Of a stretch of DNA of 64,000 nucleotides, positions 18,073 through 26,397 are shown piece by piece. A program made the position numbers and the translations under genes. The notes beneath the pieces are model-generated. The model saw only the letters and a program-made list of their open reading frames with translations. It ran no database searches and was not told the DNA's origin. Source of the DNA: Prauserella flavalba (GTDB taxonomy: Bacteria > Actinomycetota > Actinomycetes > Mycobacteriales > Pseudonocardiaceae); the NCBI RefSeq assembly GCF_003202235.1, contig NZ_MASU01000012.1:1-64000 (forward strand), given 5' to 3'. Numbering within the stretch: position 1 is the first letter of the stretch; each line of letters starts with the position of its first letter.

Positions 18073-19397
18073 CCGGAAACCTCCACGGCTTTTCGCACCG
18101 ATGCCATCAGTTCGTCCCAGGACATGCCGCTGGCCATATCGGCCCACCGCTTGTAGAAACCGCGAGCGGCCATTTCGCAGTAGACCCGGTTCACCTTTCC
18201 CGGGAAGTCGGGGTCGTCATCCCATTCGTGGCCGAGACCCATCTGCACGTTGAAGCTGCTCCGCCTGGCGATGTGACCACGCAGCACGCGCTGGATCTCG
18301 CTCCAGTTCTCGCCGTCGTCCTGCTCGAAGAGCCCGGCCACGCTGAACGTGCGACCGGTACCGATGCGCTGTGCCTCGCGCACGTCGGCCGGAGCGTTCT
18401 TGTCCACCAGCGTCCAGGCCCAGACCTCCATCTCGTTCGGGCCCTTGGGGTGCCAGATCCGCAGCGTGTTGATTCCCGGCAGGAAGGAGAAGTTCGGGAA
18501 CAGGGTCGCGTGCGCGCCACGCATGCGCTCGGCCCGCGCGTCGCCGAGCCGCCCGATCGCCTCCGGGTTACCGCCCTGGAACCAGTCCGCCGGCTTCTGC
18601 CCGACGATGTTCGCCAGCACATCGCCGGACTCCACGAAGAATCCGGTACCGTGCCCCAGTTCTGAGCTGAACTGACGGCCCTTCGTGCCGTCCATCGGGA
18701 AGACTTCTTCGTCGACGTCCTGGTCGTCCGGGGTCAGTGCGAGCACCGCGGAGGCGTGACTGATCGGCGCGTGGTACATGTCGCTGCAGAACTGCTCCGC
18801 CGCGAACTTCCAGTTCGCCGGGAACACCCACCGGTGCGCACCGCCGATGAGTTCGGTACCGGCCTCGGTCCGGTCGGCGAATGCGTCAAAGTAAAAACGG
18901 AAATCGCCGATGTAATCGAGCAACGGCGGCGCGCTGGGGTCCCAGGTGCCAAAGATGAACCCCCGGTAATTGTCCACCTGGGGCACCTTGACGGCGCCCC
19001 ATTCGGCTTTGTTGATTTCGTTGCGGTAGGCGTCGTCCTCGCTCGGAACGCCGACGAGATTGCCGCTGAGGTCGTAGGTCCACCCGTGGTAGCTGCAGGA
19101 AAAGCTCTTGGCAGAACCCGCATCCGCCCGGCACAGCCGCATACCGCGGTGCCGGCACTGATTCATGAAGACCCCGACCGAACCGTCCCGCTTACGCACC
19201 ACCAGCACCGGGTCCTCACCCATGTACGTGGTCACATAGTCGCCGGGATTCGGAATCTGGCTGTCGTGTGCGAGGAATAGCCAGCACCGCGCGAAGACAT
19301 TCTTCAGCTCCTGCTGATAAATCTCTTCGTCGTGATAGATTCGCGGATCCACCGTTCCCTGTTTGGCATCCACCAAACCTCGGATATCCACTACCAA
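18069..19397 (-). CDS. Ring-hydroxylating dioxygenase alpha subunit (biphenyl/phenylpropionate-like)
   Basis: Catalytic subunit that adds both atoms of O2 to an aromatic ring to form a cis-dihydrodiol. It has 442 residues. The Rieske ligands are Cys81, His83, Cys101 and His104, and the mononuclear iron site has Asp206, His209 and His214 ([10 protein letters not shown]). TTG 19397 is the likely start because AAGGAGG lies 6 bp upstream; GTG 19391 is the alternative. It is the first gene of an unbroken run leading to the mce genes. The substrate could be biphenyl-, alkylbenzene- or terpenoid-like; the sequence alone does not decide. Confidence 0.92.
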   Translation of the reverse strand: MVVDIRGLVDAKQGTVDPRIYHDEEIYQQELKNVFARCWLFLAHDSQIPNPGDYVTTYMGEDPVLVVRKRDGSVGVFMNQCRHRGMRLCRADAGSAKSFSCSYHGWTYDLSGNLVGVPSEDDAYRNEINKAEWGAVKVPQVDNYRGFIFGTWDPSAPPLLDYIGDFRFYFDAFADRTEAGTELIGGAHRWVFPANWKFAAEQFCSDMYHAPISHASAVLALTPDDQDVDEEVFPMDGTKGRQFSSELGHGTGFFVESGDVLANIVGQKPADWFQGGNPEAIGRLGDARAERMRGAHATLFPNFSFLPGINTLRIWHPKGPNEMEVWAWTLVDKNAPADVREAQRIGTGRTFSVAGLFEQDDGENWSEIQRVLRGHIARRSSFNVQMGLGHEWDDDPDFPGKVNRVYCEMAARGFYKRWADMASGMSWDELMASVRKAVEVSG

Positions 19398-19910
19398 TTT
19401 AGGCCTCCTTCGAGCCGTGCCCTTGGCCTCACGCCGTTCGCCTCGTTGCCAGCGACGGAACGGCCGGACGAGGGAGCCCTGTCAGCTGCTTCCCGCGCCT
19501 TGCCGTCGCGTTGGTTCAGCCAGTGTGGACTCGGACACAACTCCGGGCATCCGTGAATAGTACGGAAACCCACGCGGAGACGACCGGAGGTTCGTTGAAT
19601 CTTTCACCACTGTCCGGCCGCAGTGGACCCATCACAGGTCGTGACGTGCACGGCAACCCCGCACGACATCACCGGGGCACACGGTGCCGGAAGGGCTCGA
19701 CGACGGTCCCGGCGAAGAGGACGTTCGACGGACGGCAGCCACACAGGGTAACCGACGGCGACGGACCGCGATCGGCAGCGGCGCGACCATGGTGGGCACC
19801 GTGGCGCCGCGCCCGGCTACCGAGTGGTGTGGCGTGCGAAGTTCCGCCCAGGCCCGCACCTCGGACCGAGCCAGGTCCACCCGCTCGACGGTCGTGGCGC
19901 GGAAAACGAA
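19398..19910. other. 513-bp region with no recognisable gene
   Basis: Upstream of the dioxygenase alpha subunit. Frames on both strands are open but have the composition of GC-rich noncoding sequence and no recognisable motif. It must hold the dioxygenase promoter. A possible weak dyad, TGTG-8-CACA, lies near 19523-19540. A decayed gene cannot be ruled out. Confidence 0.5.
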
Positions 19911-19951
19911 CTGCGGGCGGGGACCGACGTGTTGACGGTCCCCGCCCGCAG
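19911..19951 (-). terminator. Strong hairpin after the SMP-30-like gene
   Basis: CTGCGGGCGGGGACCG pairs perfectly with CGGTCCCCGCCCGCAG (16-bp stem, 9-base loop). It lies 87 bp beyond the stop of the minus-strand gene at 20039. There is no clear T-tract, as is common in actinomycetes. Confidence 0.75.
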
Positions 19952-20038
19952 CGGCCTCACCCTCGTGATCACGGCACGCGGCGGGGCTCGGACGGCGCCG
20001 GCCGCCGCGCCCGTCCCGGTTCGGATCGCGGCGCGGAG

Positions 20039-20938
20039 TTACGGCAGCCCGGCGTGCGGGACGTCGACCCTGGTCGACAGCAGCCGGCCGAGCCGGCTCG
20101 ACTTGCGTTCGGTCTCATCGAAATTCGGTGCCACGCACAGGAAGAGCGTGCGGCCGTCCGCCCCGCCGAGCGCACAGGCGAACACGCCGTCCTCCCCGGT
20201 GCTGATCTCTTCGAGCACGGCACCGCCCTCGGCCACCCGCACCACCCGGTGATGGATGGCGTCGGCGACCCAGAGTGCGCCCTCGGCGTCGAGCGAGTTG
20301 CCGTCGGGGCCGATCGCGGAGGCCCCGACGAGGTCGGCGACGACGTCGGTGTCGGGTAGTGGCCCGAAGTCGGCCCAGTCGCGGCGCGGGCCGAGCGTGC
20401 CGTCTGGGCGGATGTCGAACGCCGACACGCGGTTGCCGAAGGTCTCGTCCACGATCAGCGTGCCGCCGTCCGGGGTGATGACCGAGCCGTTCGGGAACTT
20501 CAGGCCGTCGGCGACCACCGACGCGGCGCCGTCCGGGTCCACCTTGACCAGGGTGGCCGCCTTGAACGCCGCGCCGCCCATCAGGTCGAAGCCGAAGTTG
20601 CCAACGTAGGCCCGCCCCTGCGCGTCCACCACCATGTCGTTGATGTGCCCGGTGACCAGGTGCGAGAGGTCGGCGTGCTCGACCAGCTCCCCGGAATGCT
20701 CACGCCGCAACAGCTTGCGGTCCTTCATGGACACGATGAGCAGCCGGCCGTCCGGTAGCCAGCCGAGCCCCGACGGCTGCTGTGGCACGGTGGCGACGTC
20801 CTCGGTCGTCCCGTCCGGTGTCACCGTGAACACCTTGTGGGTATAGAAGTCCGACACCCACAGCTTCCCGTCGTGCCATCGCGGCCCTTCCAGGTAGGAG
20901 TAGCCCTCCACCACGGTGCTGAGAGTCCGTTGCGTCAT
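20039..20938 (-). CDS. SMP-30/gluconolactonase-family hydrolase
   Basis: Six-bladed beta-propeller lactonase, 299 residues. Family motifs are YLEGPRWHDGKLWVSDF, with the metal-ligand Glu near residue 17, VTGHINDMVVDAQGRAYVG and NGSVITPDGGTLIVDET. ATG 20938 follows GGAAGGG. It is transcribed away from the CoA-ligase operon and shares its intergenic operators, so it probably opens a lactone made by the monooxygenase pathway. The lactone identity is unknown. Confidence 0.88.
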   Translation of the reverse strand: MTQRTLSTVVEGYSYLEGPRWHDGKLWVSDFYTHKVFTVTPDGTTEDVATVPQQPSGLGWLPDGRLLIVSMKDRKLLRREHSGELVEHADLSHLVTGHINDMVVDAQGRAYVGNFGFDLMGGAAFKAATLVKVDPDGAASVVADGLKFPNGSVITPDGGTLIVDETFGNRVSAFDIRPDGTLGPRRDWADFGPLPDTDVVADLVGASAIGPDGNSLDAEGALWVADAIHHRVVRVAEGGAVLEEISTGEDGVFACALGGADGRTLFLCVAPNFDETERKSSRLGRLLSTRVDVPHAGLP

Positions 20939-21010
20939 CTCGGTCACGCCCTTCCGCGCTCGTTCGGACGACAGGTGGCGAGAGTATCCAGCCGCGCGGC
21001 GCACGGGAAC

Positions 21011-21065
21011 TGTCCGAATACGCGACATCGACCCCGGCTGCCAACCGCTGTCTCGTATTGGGACG
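21011..21065. promoter_or_regulatory. Pair of 17-bp operators between the lactonase and CoA-ligase genes
   Basis: TGTCCGAATACGCGACA (21011-21027) and TGTCTCGTATTGGGACG (21049-21065). The second, read on the other strand, matches the first at 14 of 17 positions. The same pattern lies at 24408-24424 before the regulator gene. They are probable binding sites of the AcoR-like protein encoded at 24491. Confidence 0.65.
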
Positions 21066-21134
21066 GTTGTGTCTGCCATCACCATGGCATCGTCCTCTCA
21101 CCGCCGGAGTGCGGAAGGGAGGCGGTAGCGGGCG

Positions 21135-22715
21135 ATGGACGGTCTGATGATGGATCGGCAGCTGTTGATCAAGCGGCTGCTTTGGCGCGGCGAAAGGATT
21201 TTCGGCGACAAGCGGGTGGTGTCCCGCACGGCGTCCGGCTATCACGAGTACACCTACACCGAGTTCGGTCACCGGGTCAGGCGGCTGGCCGGGGCGTTGC
21301 AGGCTCTGGGGATCGCGCCGGGTGACCGGGTGGCGACCCTGGCCTGGAACACCCATCGGCACCTGGAGTGCTACTTCGCGGTCCCCGGTATGGGCGCGGT
21401 GCTGCACACCGCCAACCACCGGCTGTCCGAGGACCAGCTCGCCTACACCATCGACCATGCGGGTGACCGGGCCGTGTTCGTCGACCCCGATCTGGTGCCG
21501 CTACTCGAATCCATCGCGGACCGCCTGCCCTCGGTGCGGTGCTACGTGGTGCTCGGCCCGGTTCCCGAGGACACCACCTTGACCCCGGCGTTCTCCTATG
21601 AGGACCTGCTGGCCGAGGCCGCCCCGGTGGGGCTGCCCGAGTTCGACGAGAACACCGCGGCCTCGCTGTGCTACACCTCGGGCACCACCGGTGACCCGAA
21701 GGGTGTGGTGTACAGCCACCGCAGCATGGTCCTGCACGCGTTGGCGTTGTGCGCCAGGGGATCGGCGGAGATCGCCGAGGAGGACACCTACCTGGTGGTC
21801 ACCCCGATGTCCCATGTGAACGCCTGGGGCACCCCGTACGCGTGCACCCTGCAGGGCGCGACCCTGGTGCTGCCGGGGATCCATCCGAGCCCCGAGGATC
21901 TCCTGCGCACCATCCACGACCGCAGGCCCAGCACCGTGGTCGCGGCGGTCACCGTCGGCACGATGCTCAAGGACGCGCACGAAAGGACGGGCCGGCGCTA
22001 CCGGCTCGACTCGCTGCGCCGGCTCTGGCTCGGCGGCCAGGCACCACCGGCCGCGCTGACCGAATGGTGGCGGCGGAACAACGACACAGTGGTGGTCAAC
22101 GGCTGGGGAATGACCGAGACCTCCCCCATCGCCACCTTCGCCGAGAACACGCTTACCCAAGGAAAACCTTTGCCACTGGTGGAAATGCGCATCACCGGCG
22201 AAGACGGCCGCGAGCTGCCGTGGGACGGCGAGACCGTCGGCGAGCTCGAAGTGCGCTCCCCCTGGGTCGCCAGGGAGTACTACGACGACCCGCGCACCGT
22301 GGACAGCTTCCGGGACGGCTGGCTGCGCACCGGCGACGTGAGCGTGTTCGCACCGGACGGCTCGATGCAGCTCAAGGACCGGTCGAAGGACCTGATCAAG
22401 AGCGGCGGTGAGTGGATCTCCTCGGTGGACCTGGAGAACGCGCTGATGGCGCACCCGATGGTCCGCGAGGCGGTGGTGATCGCGATCCCGGACGACACCT
22501 GGCTCGAACGCCCCCTCGCCTGTGTCGAGGCGCAGGGCACGGTCACCGCCGAGGAACTGCGGAACCACCTGCGGATCAGGTTCGCCAGGTACTGGGTGCC
22601 CGACCACATCGTCTTCGTCCGGCGCATTCCCAAGACATCCGTCGGCAAGTTCGACAAGAAGCGGTTGCGCGCGTGCTACCTCGCCGACGGCCTCGACGGC
22701 GTCCGTTCCCTCTGA
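21135..22715 (+). CDS. Acyl-CoA ligase (AMP-forming, fatty-acyl type)
   Basis: Activates a carboxylic acid to its CoA thioester with ATP. It has 526 residues. AMP-binding motifs are YTSGTTGDPKGVVYSH (about 178-193), GWGMTETSP, GWLRTGD and the terminal KTSVGKFDKK with the adenylation Lys. The sequence is close to the medium/long-chain FadD group (ANHRLSEDQLAYTIDHA). It is the first gene of an operon with a VOC protein and a luciferase-like monooxygenase. Starts at 21135, 21147 or 21150 are possible. Confidence 0.9.
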   Translation: MDGLMMDRQLLIKRLLWRGERIFGDKRVVSRTASGYHEYTYTEFGHRVRRLAGALQALGIAPGDRVATLAWNTHRHLECYFAVPGMGAVLHTANHRLSEDQLAYTIDHAGDRAVFVDPDLVPLLESIADRLPSVRCYVVLGPVPEDTTLTPAFSYEDLLAEAAPVGLPEFDENTAASLCYTSGTTGDPKGVVYSHRSMVLHALALCARGSAEIAEEDTYLVVTPMSHVNAWGTPYACTLQGATLVLPGIHPSPEDLLRTIHDRRPSTVVAAVTVGTMLKDAHERTGRRYRLDSLRRLWLGGQAPPAALTEWWRRNNDTVVVNGWGMTETSPIATFAENTLTQGKPLPLVEMRITGEDGRELPWDGETVGELEVRSPWVAREYYDDPRTVDSFRDGWLRTGDVSVFAPDGSMQLKDRSKDLIKSGGEWISSVDLENALMAHPMVREAVVIAIPDDTWLERPLACVEAQGTVTAEELRNHLRIRFARYWVPDHIVFVRRIPKTSVGKFDKKRLRACYLADGLDGVRSL

Positions 22716-22737
22716 CGTACCAACGGAAGTGATCACC

Positions 22738-23100
22738 TTGACCACACTCTCGCTGCGCACCCTGCTCGTCGCGGTAACCGAGCTCGACGCCGCGCTGAAG
22801 TTCTACACCGAAACCCTTGGCCTACCGGTGAAGTTCCGCGACGGAAACCGGTACGCCGCGCTCGATGCCGGTGGCTGCACCCTCGCGCTGGTCACCGCGG
22901 CGGACCATCCCGCCCCGGAACACGGTGTGGTGCCTGCATTCAAGACCGACGACGTGTCGGCCGCGGTGCGCGACCTGGCGGCGCGCGGCGCCGAGGTGCT
23001 CGACCCGCCACGCGAGGGGCCGCACGAGGTGCGGGCGCTGCTGCGCGACCCGGCCGGCAATCCGGTCTCCGTGTACGGGCCGCCCGCCGGCGGTCGCTGA
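22738..23100 (+). CDS. VOC-superfamily (glyoxalase-like) protein
   Basis: A 120-residue single-module vicinal-oxygen-chelate protein (LRTLLVAVTELDAALKFYT, then LLRDPAGNPVSVYGPP). TTG 22738 is preceded by GGAAG at 8 bp; GTG 22729 is an alternative. It lies 22 bp after the ligase and 37 bp before the monooxygenase. Full metal-ligand sets are not obvious, so it could be an isomerase, a lyase or a ligand-binding protein. Its role is unknown. Confidence 0.75.
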   Translation: MTTLSLRTLLVAVTELDAALKFYTETLGLPVKFRDGNRYAALDAGGCTLALVTAADHPAPEHGVVPAFKTDDVSAAVRDLAARGAEVLDPPREGPHEVRALLRDPAGNPVSVYGPPAGGR

Positions 23101-23137
23101 AACCCAACTCCCGAAAGAGATCCAGGAGGTTGCAGTA

Positions 23138-24322
23138 ATGAAGTCGATCTTGTTCTACCTGCCAGCCGTTGGCAGCTACTCCCAGATGACCAAGGGCATG
23201 GCCGGTATCAACGACCAGAACTACCAGAACATGCTCTACCAGCTGACCAAGCAGTCGCAGCTGGCCGACGACCTCGGGTACTGGGGCGTGGCGTTCACCG
23301 AGCACCACTTCCACATCGAGGGCTTCGAGGAATCCAACAACCCGATCCTGCTCGACCTCTACGTCGCCATGCAGACCAAGAACATCAAGGTCGGCCAGAT
23401 GGCGAACGTGCTGCCGTTCCAGAACCCGATCCGGCTGGCCGAGGACATCGCCATGCTGGACCACATGTCCCGCGGGCGCGCGTTCGTAGGTATCGCCCGC
23501 GGCTACCAGAAGCGGTGGGCCGACGTGCTCGGCCAGACCTACCACGTCGGCGCCACCTTCTCGGACAAGTCCGCACGCGACAACGCCAACCGGCAGCGGT
23601 TCAACGAGCACTGGGAGCTGCTGAAAAAGCTGTGGACCTCGGACACCGTGAACACCCGCACCGAGCACTGGGAGGTGCCGCCGGCCGGGATCGAGTTCCA
23701 CCACGACGCGGTGCGCGAGTACGGGCGGGGGCAGGACGAGAACGGCGTCATCACCGAGATCGGCATCGCACCCAAGCCGTTGCAGAAGCCCTACCCGCAG
23801 GTGTTCCAGCCGTTCAGCTTCAGCGAGGACTCGTTCCGGTTCGCCGCCCGCGAGGGCATCGTGCCGATCGTGATGAACACCGACGACGAGGTGATCGCCA
23901 ACCTGCTCGACGTGTACCAGGAGGAGGCGGAGGCCTCCGGGCACGGCCAGCTGAAGCGCGGGCAGCGAGTCGGCATCTTCCGCGACGTGCTCGTCTCGCG
24001 CGACGCCGACGAGGCGCACTACTGGGCGCGGCGTGGCAACGGGTTCGTGTTCCCCAAATGGTTCGGCCCGATGGGCTTCGGTGAGGTGCTGCGCCGCAAG
24101 GGTGAGCAGGGCACCATCTCGCCCGACTACGAGACGCTCAACGAGCGCGGCTTCGAGTTCGTCGGCACCCCGGACCAGGTGAACCGCCAGGTGGAGAAGC
24201 TGGTGGAGCAGCACGACCCCGAGTACCTGCTGCAGTGGCAGTACTCCGGCCCGGTGCCCAACGACGTCCAGATGCGCAGCATGGAGCTGTGGCAGACCGA
24301 GATCGCCCCGAACTGGTTGTAG
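23138..24322 (+). CDS. Luciferase-like flavin-dependent monooxygenase
   Basis: TIM-barrel oxygenase of 394 residues that uses reduced flavin and O2. Family features are WGVAFTEHHFHIEGF near 50, QMANVLPFQNPIRLAEDIAMLD, and the phosphate-loop-like GRAFVGIARGYQKRW. ATG 23138 has AGGAGGT 7 bp upstream, the best ribosome site in the operon. No fused reductase is present, so it needs reduced FMN from a partner such as the flavin reductase at 27660. The substrate is probably an acyl-CoA or aldehyde linked to the neighbouring ligase. Confidence 0.88.
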   Translation: MKSILFYLPAVGSYSQMTKGMAGINDQNYQNMLYQLTKQSQLADDLGYWGVAFTEHHFHIEGFEESNNPILLDLYVAMQTKNIKVGQMANVLPFQNPIRLAEDIAMLDHMSRGRAFVGIARGYQKRWADVLGQTYHVGATFSDKSARDNANRQRFNEHWELLKKLWTSDTVNTRTEHWEVPPAGIEFHHDAVREYGRGQDENGVITEIGIAPKPLQKPYPQVFQPFSFSEDSFRFAAREGIVPIVMNTDDEVIANLLDVYQEEAEASGHGQLKRGQRVGIFRDVLVSRDADEAHYWARRGNGFVFPKWFGPMGFGEVLRRKGEQGTISPDYETLNERGFEFVGTPDQVNRQVEKLVEQHDPEYLLQWQYSGPVPNDVQMRSMELWQTEIAPNWL

Positions 24323-24336
24323 GCCCGCTGACCTGC

Positions 24337-24379
24337 GCGAACGCGGCCGGAGATCACTCATGGTCCCGGCCGCGTTCGC
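24337..24379 (+). terminator. Hairpin terminator after the monooxygenase operon
   Basis: GCGAACGCGGCCGG pairs perfectly with CCGGCCGCGTTCGC (14-bp stem, 15-base loop) starting 14 bp after the stop codon at 24322. Confidence 0.8.
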
Positions 24380-24407
24380 TTGTATCCAGAGGGTGATCGA
24401 CCCCACG

Positions 24408-24424
24408 TGTCCTATATTGGGACA
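24408..24424. promoter_or_regulatory. 17-bp operator upstream of the AcoR-like regulator
   Basis: TGTCCTATATTGGGACA, a near-palindrome matching the two sites at 21011-21065 at about 13 of 17 positions. It lies 67 bp before the regulator start, which fits autoregulation. Confidence 0.65.
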
Positions 24425-24490
24425 GTCGGTCGGCAACGACACCGTTACATTCCGTTCACCTGTAGGGCGCGATCAATGGCGAGGTGACCT

Positions 24491-26335
24491 GTGGGACGAA
24501 TCAGCGAGCCGGCTGCGACCCTGCGCCGCGCGCGGGAGCGAGTGCTCAGCGACGCGGCCAGCCTGACGACGGAACCCGATGAACAGCCGCCCGACCTCGG
24601 CGTGCGCGCGGACATCGCTTCCTCGTGGCGCCGCTGCCAGCTGATCGGCGTCGCGGCCAGCAGCGACGATGTCCCCTACAACCCCGAGTTCGACCGCCCG
24701 AGCCGCCTGCTGCGGGCCGCGGCGCCGGTGATCGACCGGCTCGCGGAGCAGCTGATGGGCGGTCCGGCCACGATCATCCTGGCCGATTCCGAGGCGCAGA
24801 TCCTGGACCGGCGGGCCGGTGGCCGGGAGCTGTCCAAGGCGCTGGACAAGGCCATGGTGGCGCCCGGTTTCCGCTACGCCGAGGAGTACACCGGCACCAA
24901 CGGCATCGGCAGCGCGCTGGAGGAACGCAAGCCGTTCCTGGTCCAGGGCGGCGAGCACTTCCGGGAGAACCTGCAGGAGTTCGCCTGCATCGGGTCGCCG
25001 CTGATGCATCCCATCACCGGCGCCGTCGAGGGCGTGCTGGACGTGACCTGCCGCTTCGACGACAGCAACGTGCTGATGAAGCCGCTGGTGCTCTCCGCGG
25101 TCCGCGAGATCGAATCCCGCATGTACGCCGACGCGTCGCTGCGGGAACGAATGCTGCTGGAGCACTTCCTGCGGGTCTCCCGCAAGACGACGTCGGCCGT
25201 GGTGTCGCTCAACCAGGACTTCATCATCACCAACACCGCGGCGTCGAAACTGCTCGACCCCTCCGACCAGGCGCTGCTGTGGGACTGGACCTCCCGGATG
25301 CTGGCCGGCCGCGAGGAGTGCACCGGGGAGGTGCGCCTCGCCCAGGACATCGTGGTGCAGGCCAGGGCGTCGAAGGTCGGCGACGGCAGCCAGCTGGCCG
25401 GCGTGCTGGTCGAGATGCGGGTCCGCCCGCCCGGCAAGACGACCCGGCCACGGGCCGCGACGCCCGCCGCTCCCCGGCGGCCCGGCCGCCCCACGACGCC
25501 GGTCGGGGACGTGCTGCCCGGCCGTAGCGTGGCCAGCGAGCGGCTGCGCCGGGAGATCGACGCCGTCGTCGAGTCCGACCTGCCGGTGCTGCTCTGCGGC
25601 GAGCCGGGGGCCGGGAAGCTGTTCGTCGCGCACCACCTGCATAAGCGGTGGGCCCCGGCCGAACCGTGCACCGTGCTGGACGGGCGGGTCGCCCGCCAGG
25701 ACCCGGACGCGTGGCTGGAACGGTTCACCGCGCGCAGCACCACACCGGGCACCCTGGTGCTGCGGCACCTGGACGACCTGCCGCCCGAGCTGTGCCCGCG
25801 CGTGCTCGGCCGCCTGGAGAGCACCGAGACCGGCCGCGCCCACCTGGTGGCCACCGCGCAGGCCCGCGGCGCGCCCGGCCCGGCCGCGCGGGTGCTCGAC
25901 CACTTCCCCGCCTCGCTGGTCGTACCACCGCTGCGTTACCGGGTGGAGGACATCGCCGACATCGCCCCGGTGATCATCAAGCGGCGCACCCCGCGCTCGC
26001 CCGCCCCGCGGCTGCAGCCGGCCACCCTGCAGACGCTGACCGCGCTGGACTGGCCGGGCAACATCCGCGAGCTGGAGACGGTGCTCACCTCGGCGGTGCT
26101 GCGCTCGATGGGCTCGGACATCGCCCAGGCGCACCTGCCGCCGGAGTACCGCTCCTCGCCGACGCGGCACCGGCTCGCCTCGCTGGAACGGGCCGAGCGC
26201 GACACCATCCTGCAGGCGCTTGCCGACACCGGCGGCAACAAGCTCGCCGCGGCGGAACGGCTCGGTATCGCGCGCTCGACCCTGTACCGCAAGCTGCGCG
26301 CGCTCGGTATCGACGACAACCGCTTCAGCGGCTGA
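24491..26335 (+). CDS. AcoR/MimR-like activator with GAF, AAA and Fis-type HTH domains
   Basis: Transcription activator of 614 residues. An N-terminal sensor of GAF type (about 75-250) is followed by a PAS-like stretch, a reduced AAA region (about 340-520) and a C-terminal Fis HTH (GGNKLAAAERLGIARSTLYRK). The AAA part keeps a P-loop-like GEPGAGK. The sigma-54 contact motif GAFTGA is absent and the Walker B region is altered (LVLRHLDDLP), as expected in actinobacteria, which lack sigma-54. The start is GTG 24491 with GAGGTGA upstream. It probably controls the flanking oxygenase operon and itself. Confidence 0.88.
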   Translation: MGRISEPAATLRRARERVLSDAASLTTEPDEQPPDLGVRADIASSWRRCQLIGVAASSDDVPYNPEFDRPSRLLRAAAPVIDRLAEQLMGGPATIILADSEAQILDRRAGGRELSKALDKAMVAPGFRYAEEYTGTNGIGSALEERKPFLVQGGEHFRENLQEFACIGSPLMHPITGAVEGVLDVTCRFDDSNVLMKPLVLSAVREIESRMYADASLRERMLLEHFLRVSRKTTSAVVSLNQDFIITNTAASKLLDPSDQALLWDWTSRMLAGREECTGEVRLAQDIVVQARASKVGDGSQLAGVLVEMRVRPPGKTTRPRAATPAAPRRPGRPTTPVGDVLPGRSVASERLRREIDAVVESDLPVLLCGEPGAGKLFVAHHLHKRWAPAEPCTVLDGRVARQDPDAWLERFTARSTTPGTLVLRHLDDLPPELCPRVLGRLESTETGRAHLVATAQARGAPGPAARVLDHFPASLVVPPLRYRVEDIADIAPVIIKRRTPRSPAPRLQPATLQTLTALDWPGNIRELETVLTSAVLRSMGSDIAQAHLPPEYRSSPTRHRLASLERAERDTILQALADTGGNKLAAAERLGIARSTLYRKLRALGIDDNRFSG

Positions 26336-26345
26336 CCTCCTCCGC

Positions 26346-26362
26346 TGTAGCGAAGTAGGACA
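26346..26362. promoter_or_regulatory. Possible fourth 17-bp operator before ribBA
   Basis: TGTAGCGAAGTAGGACA matches the 24408 site at 12 of 17 positions, with both TGT/ACA ends kept. It lies 36 bp before the RibBA start. Confidence 0.35.
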
Positions 26363-26397
26363 GCTCCGCGGGTGCGGAACTCTTTACGTTTCACAGC

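Noticed and set aside
19511-20359. 282-codon plus-strand open frame across the lactonase end
   Set aside because: It overlaps a strong terminator hairpin and the antisense of the SMP-30 gene and shows no protein-like motifs.
26336-26397. FMN riboswitch in front of ribBA
   Set aside because: The gap is only 62 bp, too short for the conserved FMN aptamer, and none of its conserved pieces is visible.
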